A stretch of DNA of 64,000 nt from the NCBI GenBank assembly GCA_963703385.1, contig OY969816.1, positions 2,976,001 through 3,040,000 of the forward strand, read 5' to 3'. The position numbers were made by a program, and so were the translations under genes. This document shows, in pieces, positions 32,385-40,521 of this stretch. The notes under the pieces were generated by a model. It had not been told where the DNA came from. It did not search any database and saw only the letters and a program-made list of their open reading frames with translations. This DNA is from Rhodoblastus sp963703385. Its GTDB lineage: Bacteria > Pseudomonadota > Alphaproteobacteria > Rhizobiales > Beijerinckiaceae. Within the stretch, counting starts at the first letter, position 1. Each line of letters opens with the position of its first letter.

Positions 32385-33416
32385 ATGACGGAGACCAGGC
32401 GGGACGACCTGAAGAAGCAATTTCGCGGCATGGCGCGCGCCACCCAGGTGCTCGGGATCGCCTATATCGGCGTCGTCAACGGTCTTTTCGCCGCGCTCCA
32501 GAGCCTCCGCAACGCTGACGCGGCGGCGCTCGCCGCGGCGAGCGCCATGGACCCGCTCTATGTGCGGCGCTGGTGCGACGCGGCTTTTGCCTTCGACCTG
32601 CTCGAAGCCGATGGCGATTTATACCGGCTCTCGGAATCCGGCGCCGCCATGATCCCCGGCGCGCCCGCGACCCTGATGCCCGCCGCCGCGCAAGGCGTGC
32701 TGAACATGCATATGGCCGAGCGCGCGGCCGAACTGATGCGCACGGGCGAACGGCCCGGCGAACAGGTTCTCGCCGAACGCAAGACCCTTTTGCCGTGGTT
32801 CGGGCCGATGCTCGAAGCCAGTTTCGCGAAACTTTTCGAGGATGTGATCTGCCCCGCCGTTCCCTTCTTCGCCGAGGTGAACGAACGCGGCGGCCTTGCC
32901 GTCGATCTCGGCTGCGGCAACGGCTGGTATCTGCGCGCGCTGGCGCGCCGATGCGGCGGCCTGCATGGCCTTGGCATCGACGGTTTTGACGAGAACATCG
33001 CCCAGGCGACCCGCCTCGCCGCGCAGGAGGGTTTTGGCGACCGCCTGCGTTTCGTCGTCGGCGACGCCCATCAATTCACCCTCGACGAACCCGCCGATCT
33101 CATCGCCATGAACCGGGCTTTGCACCATGTCTGGGAGGCCGGCGGCGCAAGCTTCATCGCGAAATTGCGCGAAAAACTGCGCCCCGGCGGCGCTGCGGTG
33201 ATCTGGGAGCCGGACTGGCCGGCGGATCGCGCGGCCTTGCGCCTTCCCGCCTTCCAGGGCCTCGCCTTCCAGAATCTCGCCGAACATGTCCAGGGCAACC
33301 ATCTGCTTCGGGCCGACGAAATCGCCCAAAACTTCGCCGCTCAGGGGCTGACGCCGGAAATCTTCCGCTTCGGCGAAGGCCAGGAGGCGATCATCGTCGC
33401 CCGCAAGCCGGGCTGA
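32385..33416 (+). CDS. Class I SAM-dependent methyltransferase
   Basis: 343 residues. The N-terminal ~110 residues form a winged-helix-like domain (ALAAASAMDPLYVRRWCDAA, LYRLSESGAAMI), as in O-methyltransferases that dimerise through it. The Rossmann domain begins with AVDLGCGNGWYLRALA, then VVGDAHQF and MNRALHHVWEAGG. The substrate is not predictable. It is divergent from glnK and convergent with arsH; being near the arsenic cluster is not evidence for ArsM, since the ArsM cysteines are absent. Confidence 0.75.
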   Translation: MTETRRDDLKKQFRGMARATQVLGIAYIGVVNGLFAALQSLRNADAAALAAASAMDPLYVRRWCDAAFAFDLLEADGDLYRLSESGAAMIPGAPATLMPAAAQGVLNMHMAERAAELMRTGERPGEQVLAERKTLLPWFGPMLEASFAKLFEDVICPAVPFFAEVNERGGLAVDLGCGNGWYLRALARRCGGLHGLGIDGFDENIAQATRLAAQEGFGDRLRFVVGDAHQFTLDEPADLIAMNRALHHVWEAGGASFIAKLREKLRPGGAAVIWEPDWPADRAALRLPAFQGLAFQNLAEHVQGNHLLRADEIAQNFAAQGLTPEIFRFGEGQEAIIVARKPG

Positions 33417-33443
33417 GGCCCAAGCCTGGCTGAGGCGAAAGCG

Positions 33444-34166
33444 TCAGATCGAGCGCTGGTTGACCCGCTTCGACAATTCTTCGGCGCTTTCCTTGCGCTC
33501 GGAATAGCGATCGACGAGGTAATCGGCGCAGCCCCGCGTGAGCAGGGTGAATTTCACCAGCTCCTCCATCACATCCACCACGCGGTCGTAGTAAGCCGAG
33601 GGCTTCATCCGGTCGTTGTCGTCGAATTCCGCAAAAGCCTTGGCGACCGAGGACTGGTTGGGGATGGTGATCAGGCGCATCCAGCGGCCGAGGACGCGCA
33701 TCTGGTTGACGGCGTTGAAGCTCTGCGAACCGCCGCAGACCTGCATGATGGCGAGCGTCTTGCCCTGGGTCGGGCGGACCGCGCCGAGCGAAAGCGGAAT
33801 CCAATCGATCTGCGCCTTCATGATCGCGGTCATGGTGCCATGCCGCTCGGGCGAGCACCAGACCATGCCTTCCGACCAAGTGACCAATTCGCGCAATTCG
33901 ACGACCTTGGGGTGGTCGGGTTCGCAATCATCCGGCAAAGGCAGGCCGCTCGGGCTGAAGGTGCGCGTTTCGGCGCCCAGGCGACGCAGAATGCGCGCCG
34001 CCTCTTCGGTCAGCAGGCGGCTGAACGAGCGTTTCCGCAGCGAACCGTAAAGCAGCAGGATGCGCGGGGCGTGCGCTTGCGGCTTGCGGACGAACAGCCG
34101 CTCTTCATCGATCGCCTTGAAACTGGCTTCGTCGAGGTTGCGCGCGGCATCAGCGAGCTTATCCAA
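33444..34166 (-). CDS. arsH: Arsenical resistance NADPH-flavin oxidoreductase ArsH
   Basis: 240 residues from a TTG at 34166 that overlaps the arsC stop (no better ATG). ILLLYGSLRKRSFSRLL binds FMN phosphate, and WCSPERHGTMTAIMKAQIDW is characteristic of ArsH. It oxidises trivalent organoarsenicals (methyl-As(III), roxarsone-type) to less toxic pentavalent forms. Last gene of the arsC-acr3-arsC-arsR unit on the minus strand. Confidence 0.9.
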   Translation of the reverse strand: MDKLADAARNLDEASFKAIDEERLFVRKPQAHAPRILLLYGSLRKRSFSRLLTEEAARILRRLGAETRTFSPSGLPLPDDCEPDHPKVVELRELVTWSEGMVWCSPERHGTMTAIMKAQIDWIPLSLGAVRPTQGKTLAIMQVCGGSQSFNAVNQMRVLGRWMRLITIPNQSSVAKAFAEFDDNDRMKPSAYYDRVVDVMEELVKFTLLTRGCADYLVDRYSERKESAEELSKRVNQRSI

Positions 34167-34581
34167 CGCGGCGGCCCTCGGCGTCGATCAGCAACTGGCC
34201 GTCTTCCTTGGCGAAGGGTCCCGGCGGCAGGCGGTCGAGCAGATCGAGGACGGTCTCGCTCGGCCGGCACAGTTTTACGCCCCTGGGCGTGCAGACGATG
34301 GGCCGGTTGACCAGGACAGGGTGTTCGACCATGGCGTCGAGCAGAGCTTCGTCAGAAACCAGAGGGTCGAGCAGGCCGAGCTGTTCCGCCGGCGATTTCT
34401 TCACTCGCAGCGCCCCGCGCGGCGTCAGTCCGGCGGCGGCGAACAGGCCCAGCAATTGCGGCTTGGTCCAGCCCGTTTCCAAATATTCGATCACCATCGG
34501 CCGATAGCCGGCGGCCTCGATGAGCGCCAGCACGTTGCGCGACGTGCCGCAGTTCGGGTTGTGATGGATCACGACATTCAT
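34159..34581 (-). CDS. arsC: Arsenate reductase, glutaredoxin-linked (ArsC, Spx/YffB fold)
   Basis: 140 residues from ATG 34581. HNPNCGTSRNVL carries the catalytic Cys (Cys12 in E. coli R773 ArsC), LRVKKSPAEQLG and NRPIVCTPRGVKLCRPSETV the arsenate-binding arginines. Reduces As(V) to As(III) with glutathione/glutaredoxin. It lies 4 bases after acr3, which exports the product, and overlaps arsH by 8 bases. The same cluster has a second, unrelated ArsC. Confidence 0.9.
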   Translation of the reverse strand: MNVVIHHNPNCGTSRNVLALIEAAGYRPMVIEYLETGWTKPQLLGLFAAAGLTPRGALRVKKSPAEQLGLLDPLVSDEALLDAMVEHPVLVNRPIVCTPRGVKLCRPSETVLDLLDRLPPGPFAKEDGQLLIDAEGRRVG

Positions 34582-34585
34582 GGCT

Positions 34586-35662
34586 TCAGCCGGCAACCTT
34601 TCCATTGATTGCGTGGCAAGCGTCGCGACGGCGCACGGCCGCCCCGGCCTCGTACCACGGGCGCGTCGCATTGACGATTTTGACCACCGACAGCATCACC
34701 GGAACCTCGATCAGCACCCCGACCACGGTCGCCAGCGCCGCGCCGGAATGGAAGCCGAACAGGCTAATCGCCGCGGCGACCGCCAGTTCGAAGAAATTGC
34801 TGGCGCCGATCAGCGCGGACGGGGCCGCCACGCAATGCGCCTCGCCGGTCGCCCGATTGAGCAGATAAGCGAAACCGGCGTTGAAATAGACCTGGATCAG
34901 GATCGGGACCGCGAGCAATGCGATGATGAGCGGCTGGGCGACGATCTGCTGGCCCTGGAAACCGAACAACAGCACCAGGGTCGCGAGCAGCGCGACAAGC
35001 GACAGCGGGTGCAGATGTTGCAACGCCGCCAATACGGCGGCCTCGCCGCCGCGCGCCAGCAACGACCGGCGCACGGCCTGCGCGATGATGACCGGGACGA
35101 CGATATAGAGCACGACCGAGAGGAACAGAGTTTGCCACGGCACGGTGATCGCCGACAGGCCGAGCAGCAGGCCGACGATCGGCGCGAAGGCGACGATCAT
35201 GATCAGGTCGTTGAGCGCCACCTGGCTCAGGGTGAAATGCGGCTCGCCGTTCGAAAGGTTGCTCCATACGAACACCATGGCGGTGCAGGGCGCGGCGGCG
35301 AGCAGGATCAGGCCGGCGATATAGCTGTCGATCTGGTCGGCGGGCAGATAGGACCGGAACAGACCGCCGATGAACAGCCAGCCGAGCAAAGCCATGGAAA
35401 ACGGCTTGATCGCCCAGTTGACGAACAGAGTGACGCCGATGCCGCGCCAATGCGCCCTGACCTGCGCCAGCGCGGAAAAATCGATTTTCACCAGCATCGG
35501 GATGATCATCAGCCAGATCAGCACCGCGACCGGCAGGTTCACCCTGGCGATTTCAGCCGCGCCCACGATCTGAAAGACCGCCGGGAAGAAATGGCCCAGA
35601 ACGACGCCCGCGACGATGCAGAGCGCCACCCAGAGGGTCAGATATCGTTCGAAAGTGGACAT
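34586..35662 (-). CDS. acr3: Arsenite efflux permease ACR3
   Basis: 358 residues with ten hydrophobic segments. AAAPCTAMVFVWSNLSNG holds the conserved Cys and is diagnostic of ACR3/ArsB-type As(III) exporters of the BART superfamily. The start MSTFERYLTLWVALCIVAG gives the typical N-terminus. Uses proton motive force to expel arsenite. It sits between the two arsC genes (35-base gap upstream). Confidence 0.9.
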   Translation of the reverse strand: MSTFERYLTLWVALCIVAGVVLGHFFPAVFQIVGAAEIARVNLPVAVLIWLMIIPMLVKIDFSALAQVRAHWRGIGVTLFVNWAIKPFSMALLGWLFIGGLFRSYLPADQIDSYIAGLILLAAAPCTAMVFVWSNLSNGEPHFTLSQVALNDLIMIVAFAPIVGLLLGLSAITVPWQTLFLSVVLYIVVPVIIAQAVRRSLLARGGEAAVLAALQHLHPLSLVALLATLVLLFGFQGQQIVAQPLIIALLAVPILIQVYFNAGFAYLLNRATGEAHCVAAPSALIGASNFFELAVAAAISLFGFHSGAALATVVGVLIEVPVMLSVVKIVNATRPWYEAGAAVRRRDACHAINGKVAG

Positions 35663-35697
35663 GCGGAAACTCCAGCGGCGCGGGCAATCGGGAAAAG

Positions 35698-36228
35698 TCA
35701 GGCTTTGATTTCGGTCGGGCCAAAGGTCGCGCCATCCATTTGGCCGATTTCCTTCAAGCGGGAGGCGAGCTTCAGCTTGTCCAGCCGCGCGATGGGAATG
35801 GCGGCAAAGGCGCCGATGCGATTCTTGAGATAGCGGAAGGCCATGACGAAGACGCGCTCCTTGTCGAGGTCGCTTCCCTCGACGGCCGCCGGATCCTCGA
35901 TGCCCCAATGCGCGGTCATCGGCTGGCCGGGCCAGTGCGGGCAGACCTCGCCGGCGGCGTTGTCGCAGACGGTGAAAACGAAATCCATTACCGGCGCGCT
36001 GCGCTGCGCGAATTCATCCCAGTCTTTTGAGCGCGCGCCCTCGGTCGGATAGCCGTAGGACGCCAAGACCTTCAGGGCGAAAGGATTGATCGCGCCCTTC
36101 GGGTGGCTGCCCGCGGAGAAGGCGCGGAAGCGCCCGCGGCCGTCCTTGTTGAGGATGCTTTCGGCGATAATGGAGCGAGCCGAATTTCCCGTGCAAAGGA
36201 AAAGAACATTGTAAACGGGGTCAGTCAT
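35698..36228 (-). CDS. arsC: Arsenate reductase, thioredoxin/LMW-phosphatase type
   Basis: 176 residues. NVLFLCTGNSARSIIAE contains the CX5R phosphatase P-loop, and FVFTVCDNAAGEVCPHWPGQ the resolving cysteines, as in pI258-type ArsC. The C-terminus (MDGATFGPTEIKA) is longer than in the Staphylococcus enzyme. Reduces As(V). The ATG overlaps the arsR stop by 8 bases, so translation is coupled. Confidence 0.88.
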   Translation of the reverse strand: MTDPVYNVLFLCTGNSARSIIAESILNKDGRGRFRAFSAGSHPKGAINPFALKVLASYGYPTEGARSKDWDEFAQRSAPVMDFVFTVCDNAAGEVCPHWPGQPMTAHWGIEDPAAVEGSDLDKERVFVMAFRYLKNRIGAFAAIPIARLDKLKLASRLKEIGQMDGATFGPTEIKA

Positions 36229-36577
36229 GGGCGTGCGCCTCCGGCAGACAGCAGGGAGAAAGATCGGCGATCAGCGGCGCACATAATTCCGGCCGGCCGC
36301 CGCAACAGTCTTTCAGGAGAAAGAGGACGAGCTGACGCAAACGTTCGACGTCCGCGCGGTAGATGATGGACCGGCTATGGCGCTCGCCATGAACCAGACC
36401 GGCGTTGGCGAGGATCGAGAGATGGGTGGAGAGCGTGTTCTGCGGCACGCCGATTTCGCGCGCCAGTTCTCCGGCAGGAACGCCGTCAGGCTCCCGGCTG
36501 ACCAGGAGCCGGAAGGTTTGCAGGCGGGTGGCCTGAGAAAGAGCCGCGAGGGCGGAGAGCGCATTTATTTCATCCAT
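36221..36577 (-). CDS. arsR: ArsR-family As(III)-responsive repressor
   Basis: 118 residues with winged helix (VPAGELAREIGVPQNTLSTH recognition region, HSRSIIYRADVERL wing). There is no ELCVC motif; instead a C-terminal cysteine cluster (DCCGGRPELC, SPCCLPEA) probably binds As(III), as in several alphaproteobacterial ArsR types. First gene of the arsC-acr3-arsC-arsH operon; its start codon is inside a palindromic operator. Confidence 0.88.
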   Translation of the reverse strand: MDEINALSALAALSQATRLQTFRLLVSREPDGVPAGELAREIGVPQNTLSTHLSILANAGLVHGERHSRSIIYRADVERLRQLVLFLLKDCCGGRPELCAPLIADLSPCCLPEAHAHD

Positions 36578-36599
36578 ATATCCAGAATAGACGATATAT
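36576..36599. promoter_or_regulatory. Candidate ArsR operator
   Basis: Inverted repeat ATATATC-N10-GATATAT, overlapping the first bases of arsR; position and A/T-rich dyad are typical of ArsR autoregulatory sites. Confidence 0.5.
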
Positions 36600-36630
36600 T
36601 TGCCCTATGCAAGTCCGTTCCGGCGCGGCG

Positions 36631-36867
36631 TCACCCAGCCAGCCATTTGGCGACGTCCTCGGACTTGGGCAGGCCGCCGGCATGGACGACTTTGCCGTCA
36701 ATGACAAGGCCCGGCGTGGAGGCGACGCCAAAACCGGCGATCTCCGCGTAGTCGGTGACCTTTTCGAGATCGATCTCGACGCCGAGCTTTTTGGCCTCGG
36801 CGCGAACCAGATCGGCCGTCGCCTCGCAGCGTTTGCAACCGGAGCCAAGCACTATGACGCTTTTCAT
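36631..36867 (-). CDS. Small thioredoxin-fold protein (CKRC)
   Basis: 78 residues: SVIVLGSGCKRCEATADLV holds the active-site CxxC, GFGVASTPGLVIDGKVVHAG the cis-Pro side. It belongs to the 'redox-active disulfide protein 2' group commonly encoded with CSC-motif permeases, here 13 bases downstream of such a gene. Likely reduces or delivers thiol-bound metalloid or another substrate to the permease. Confidence 0.82.
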   Translation of the reverse strand: MKSVIVLGSGCKRCEATADLVRAEAKKLGVEIDLEKVTDYAEIAGFGVASTPGLVIDGKVVHAGGLPKSEDVAKWLAG

Positions 36868-36880
36868 GATGAAACCCTTC

Positions 36881-37936
36881 TCAGGAGAACAGGGAATTGA
36901 ACAGATAGCCGACAGCCAGAATGCCGGCGGCGACGACCCCGACGAAGACCGCGATCAGGCGGGTGGTCATCACCTTGCGCAGGATGACCATTTCCGGGAA
37001 GGACAGCGCGATGACGCTCATCATGAAGGCGAGCGCCGTCCCGAGCGCCGCGCCCTTGCCCAGAAGCGCCTCGACGACGGGGATGATCGCGGCGGCGTTG
37101 GAATAAATCGGCACGCCGATCAGCACGACCGCCGGGACCGACCACCACGCCCCCTTGCCCATGATCGACGCCAGAAGGTTCGTCGGCACATAGCCGTGAA
37201 TGAAGGCGCCGACGGCGATGCCGACGATGATCCACAGCCAGACCCGGCCGACGATGTCGCGCACGGCCTCGATTCCCGCCCCGATGCGATCGACGAGCGT
37301 GGCGTGGTCCTGGACGACGACAGCCTCGCCGGCCCGCACCTTGCGGACCCAGTCCTCCAGCCAGCTTTCGAGATGGAGGCGGCCGATGATCCAGCCGGAG
37401 ACAATCGCGACCGTCATGCCGAAGACCAGATAGACCAGCGCCACCTTCCAGCCGACCAGGGCGAACAACAGGCCGAGCGCGACCTCATTGACCATCGGCG
37501 CCGAGATCAGGAAGGAAAAGGTGACGCCGAGCGGCACGCCCGCCGAAACGAAGCCGACGAACAGCGGCACGGCGGAGCAGGAGCAGAAAGGGGTGAAGAC
37601 GCCGAGCGTCGCCGCCGCGACATTGCCGAAGCCCTCGCGCCGGCCGGCCAGCACGGCGCGGGTGCGCTCCGGCGAAAAAAAGCTGCGCACGACCCCCATG
37701 CCGAAAACGACGAGCGCCAGCAGCATCAGCACTTTCGGGGTGTCGAAGACGAAGAAGCGCGCGGCCTCCTCGATGTGGCTGCCGGCCGGCAGGTGAAGCC
37801 TGCCGACAATCCATGCGGAGGAATCTTCCAGCCGCCAGTAAAGCGCGAACCACAGGGCCAGCGCGGCGAGGGTCGCGCCGATCCACTGGGCCGAAGTCCG
37901 CGCTGGACTGCGCGATGGCGAAGCTTCGACGCTCAT
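36881..37936 (-). CDS. Permease of the DUF318/ArsP-like family
   Basis: 351 residues with about eight membrane helices. GVFTPFCSCSAVPLFVG is the conserved CSC motif of this family, some members of which (ArsP) export trivalent organoarsenicals. A long cytoplasmic loop (RLHLESWLEDWVRKVRAGEA) precedes the second half. It overlaps the ArsR-type gene upstream by 4 bases and is followed by the thioredoxin gene. Together with ArsH this suggests organoarsenic handling, though other substrates are possible. Confidence 0.82.
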   Translation of the reverse strand: MSVEASPSRSPARTSAQWIGATLAALALWFALYWRLEDSSAWIVGRLHLPAGSHIEEAARFFVFDTPKVLMLLALVVFGMGVVRSFFSPERTRAVLAGRREGFGNVAAATLGVFTPFCSCSAVPLFVGFVSAGVPLGVTFSFLISAPMVNEVALGLLFALVGWKVALVYLVFGMTVAIVSGWIIGRLHLESWLEDWVRKVRAGEAVVVQDHATLVDRIGAGIEAVRDIVGRVWLWIIVGIAVGAFIHGYVPTNLLASIMGKGAWWSVPAVVLIGVPIYSNAAAIIPVVEALLGKGAALGTALAFMMSVIALSFPEMVILRKVMTTRLIAVFVGVVAAGILAVGYLFNSLFS

Positions 37937-38229
37937 GCCGCTCTCCGCTCGGCCTTCGGCAGGGCGGTCATGACCGCGTCAATTATGGCGACGACTTCTG
38001 GCGACAGGGCCGGACTGCGGCGATAGCGCACCCATTGCGCGTCGCGCCGATCGACGACCAGACCGGCGGCCTTCAGGGCGGCCATATGACGCGACATGCG
38101 CGATTGGCTTGCGTCGATCTTCTTCATCAATTCGCAAACGCAATGCTCTTCGCCGTCCCACAGCAGGCGAAGCGCGGCGAGGCGGGTGGGTTCGGCCAAG
38201 GCGGAAAGGATCGAAACGATATCTTGCAT
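37933..38229 (-). CDS. ArsR/SmtB-family metalloregulator
   Basis: 98 residues from MQDIVSILSALAEPTRLAAL; the ATG at 38229 is the family-typical start. HCVCELMKKIDASQSRMSRH combines the CVC metalloid-binding site in the alpha-3 helix with the DNA-recognition helix. It probably controls the permease-thioredoxin operon that it begins. Divergent from dapD, with a palindrome upstream as likely operator. Confidence 0.87.
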   Translation of the reverse strand: MQDIVSILSALAEPTRLAALRLLWDGEEHCVCELMKKIDASQSRMSRHMAALKAAGLVVDRRDAQWVRYRRSPALSPEVVAIIDAVMTALPKAERRAA

Positions 38230-38250
38230 GAGGAACAGATATGTCATCAT

Positions 38251-38262
38251 GCGCATATGCGC
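38251..38262. promoter_or_regulatory. Candidate operator for second ArsR-type regulator
   Basis: Perfect palindrome GCGCATATGCGC, with further GATATG/CATATC arms at 38238-38276, 22 bases upstream of the regulator's start. Confidence 0.45.
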
Positions 38263-38472
38263 TTTGATGCATATCAATCACCGTTCCGCGCGAATTTGTC
38301 GGCAACCATTCTCGTGAGAGGCGACGCGAAGGACGGTTGAAGCTGCTTGAGCGAGTTCGGCTCCGTCGTTGTGCGCCGCGGGCGATCTACCCCGATAGCG
38401 CGCGGGCAATCTTGACTTCCGGGCGCCAAAGCCCGAAACCACAAGCAAAGCTTTCAACCCAGGGAAATGTCC

Positions 38473-39327
38473 ATGCCGCACGCGCTCGCGACCATCATCG
38501 AAGCCGCCTTCGAGGATCGCGCCAAGATCACGCCCGACACCAGCGGCGACATCCGCCACGCCGTCGAATTGGCGCTGAACCTGCTCGATTCCGGCAAGGT
38601 CCGCGTGGCGGAAAAGATCCCCGGCGCGACCGGTAAAGACTCCTGGAAAGTCAATCAATGGCTGAAAAAAGCCGTGCTGCTGTCCTTCCGTCTCAATGAG
38701 ATGACGGTCGTGCCCGGCGGGCCCGGAACCGCGACCTGGTATGACAAGGTTCCCTCGAAATTCGAAGGCTGGGGCGCCAAGGACCATGCGGCCGCGGGCT
38801 TCCGCTCGGTCCCCGGCTGCATCGTCCGCCACTCGGCCTATATCGCGCCGGGCGTGGTGTTGATGCCGAGCTTCGTCAATCTCGGCGCCTATGTGGACAC
38901 CGCGACCATGGTGGACACCTGGTCGACCGTCGGCTCCTGCGCCCAGATCGGCAAGAATGTCCATCTCTCCGGCGGCGTCGGCATCGGCGGCGTGCTGGAG
39001 CCGCTGCAGGCCGGTCCGACCATCATCGAGGACAATTGTTTTATCGGCGCGCGCTCCGAAGTCGTGGAAGGCGTGGTGGTCGGCGAGGGTTCGGTGATCT
39101 CGATGGGCGTCTATATCGGCGCCTCGACCAAGATCGTGGACCGCAAGACCGGCGAGGTCCATATGGGCTATATTCCGCCCTTCTCGGTGGTGGTCTCCGG
39201 CAATCTCCCCGGCAAGCCCCTGCCCGACGGCAAGCCCGGCCCCTCGACCTATTGCGCGGTCATCGTCAAGACCGTGGACGCGCAGACCCGGTCCAAGACC
39301 GGCATCAACGAGCTGTTGCGCGACTGA
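38473..39327 (+). CDS. dapD: Tetrahydrodipicolinate N-succinyltransferase
   Basis: 284 residues from the second ATG (38473), which lies 8 bases after AGGG; the ATG at 38467 is too close. Central hexapeptide repeats (YIAPGVVLMPSFVNLGAYVD, HLSGGVGIGGVLEPLQAGP) form the left-handed beta helix. Transfers succinyl from succinyl-CoA to tetrahydrodipicolinate in the succinylase route to meso-diaminopimelate and lysine. Followed 6 bases later by dapE. Confidence 0.95.
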   Translation: MPHALATIIEAAFEDRAKITPDTSGDIRHAVELALNLLDSGKVRVAEKIPGATGKDSWKVNQWLKKAVLLSFRLNEMTVVPGGPGTATWYDKVPSKFEGWGAKDHAAAGFRSVPGCIVRHSAYIAPGVVLMPSFVNLGAYVDTATMVDTWSTVGSCAQIGKNVHLSGGVGIGGVLEPLQAGPTIIEDNCFIGARSEVVEGVVVGEGSVISMGVYIGASTKIVDRKTGEVHMGYIPPFSVVVSGNLPGKPLPDGKPGPSTYCAVIVKTVDAQTRSKTGINELLRD

Positions 39328-39333
39328 TCCGAC

Positions 39334-40521
39334 ATGGACGGCGAAACCAGCCCGGAAACCAGCCCAAAAACCAGCCCAGGCGTGGCGCTGGCCCAGGATC
39401 TGATCCGCCGGCCTTCGGTCACGCCCGCCGACGCCGGCGCGCTCGACGTTTTACAGACGCGACTCCTCGCCGGGGGCTTTCGTGTTCGGCGCCTGCCCTT
39501 TTCGGAGCCCGGCACGCCGGACATCGACAATCTTTACGCCCGGATCGGCGACGGCGCGCCCTTCTTGCTGTTCGCCGGCCATACCGATGTCGTCCCGCCC
39601 GGCAATCCGGCCAAATGGACGAAAAATCCCTTTGCCGGCGAAATTTTTGGCGGCGAGCTTTACGGGCGCGGCGCCGCCGACATGAAGGGCGGCATTGCCG
39701 CCTTCGCGGCGGCGGCTTTCGCTTATCTCGAACAGCACGGCGCGCCAAAAAAAGGCTCGATCGGCTTTCTCATCACCGGCGACGAGGAAGGCCCCGCCAT
39801 CAACGGCACGGTGAAAATGCTGCAATGGCTCAGCCAGCAAGGCGAGACCTTCGATCATTGCGTGGTTGGCGAGCCGACCAACGCCCAAGATCTCGGCGAC
39901 ATGATCAAGATCGGCCGGCGCGGCTCGCTCAACGGCCGCCTGCGGGTGTTGGGCCGCCAGGGCCATGTCGCCTATCCCCAGCGCGCCGACAATCCGGTTC
40001 CGCATCTGCTCGCTTTGTGCGCGGCGCTGAAACAGGACGTGCTCGACCGCGGCTCCGACTGGTTCGACGCCTCCAATCTCGAAATCACCTCGATCGACAT
40101 CGGCAATGAGGCGACCAATGTCATTCCGGGCGAGGCGCGGGTGCGATTCAACATCCGCTTCAACGACCTGTGGACGCCCGACACGCTGAAGGCCGAGATT
40201 CGCCGCCGGCTCGAATCCGCCCGTCCGCCTGAAAATTTCGAACTGAGCTTCGATCCCTGCAACGCCGTATCCTTCGTCACCAAGCCCGGCCCTTTCACCG
40301 GACTGGTGGCGGACGCGATTCAAGCCGAAACCGGACGCCGGCCGGAATTCTCCACCTCCGGCGGCACGTCGGACGCCCGCTTCATCGCCCACTACAGCCC
40401 GGTGGTGGAATTCGGCCTGGTCGGCAAGACCATGCACCAGATCGACGAGCGCGTTCCGGTGGCCGACATTGACGGACTGACGCGGATTTACGGGCGGATT
40501 CTCGAGGCTTATTTCGCCTGA
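39334..40521 (+). CDS. dapE: Succinyl-diaminopimelate desuccinylase
   Basis: 395 residues. M20 metallopeptidase fold: FAGHTDVVPPG (Zn ligand and Asp), RGAADMKGGIAA (bridging Asp), ITGDEEGPAINGT (catalytic Glu), and SGGTSDARFIAH. It hydrolyses N-succinyl-LL-diaminopimelate, the step after DapC. The first 15 residues (GETSPETSPKTSPG) are a tandem Thr-Ser-Pro repeat coded by 12-bp units and are probably dispensable; the start could be internal. Cotranscribed with dapD. Confidence 0.95.
   Translation: MDGETSPETSPKTSPGVALAQDLIRRPSVTPADAGALDVLQTRLLAGGFRVRRLPFSEPGTPDIDNLYARIGDGAPFLLFAGHTDVVPPGNPAKWTKNPFAGEIFGGELYGRGAADMKGGIAAFAAAAFAYLEQHGAPKKGSIGFLITGDEEGPAINGTVKMLQWLSQQGETFDHCVVGEPTNAQDLGDMIKIGRRGSLNGRLRVLGRQGHVAYPQRADNPVPHLLALCAALKQDVLDRGSDWFDASNLEITSIDIGNEATNVIPGEARVRFNIRFNDLWTPDTLKAEIRRRLESARPPENFELSFDPCNAVSFVTKPGPFTGLVADAIQAETGRRPEFSTSGGTSDARFIAHYSPVVEFGLVGKTMHQIDERVPVADIDGLTRIYGRILEAYFA

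Noticed and set aside
32385..33416. Arsenite methyltransferase (ArsM) near the ars cluster
   Set aside because: The Rossmann fold is present, but the conserved ArsM cysteines are absent; kept as a generic methyltransferase.
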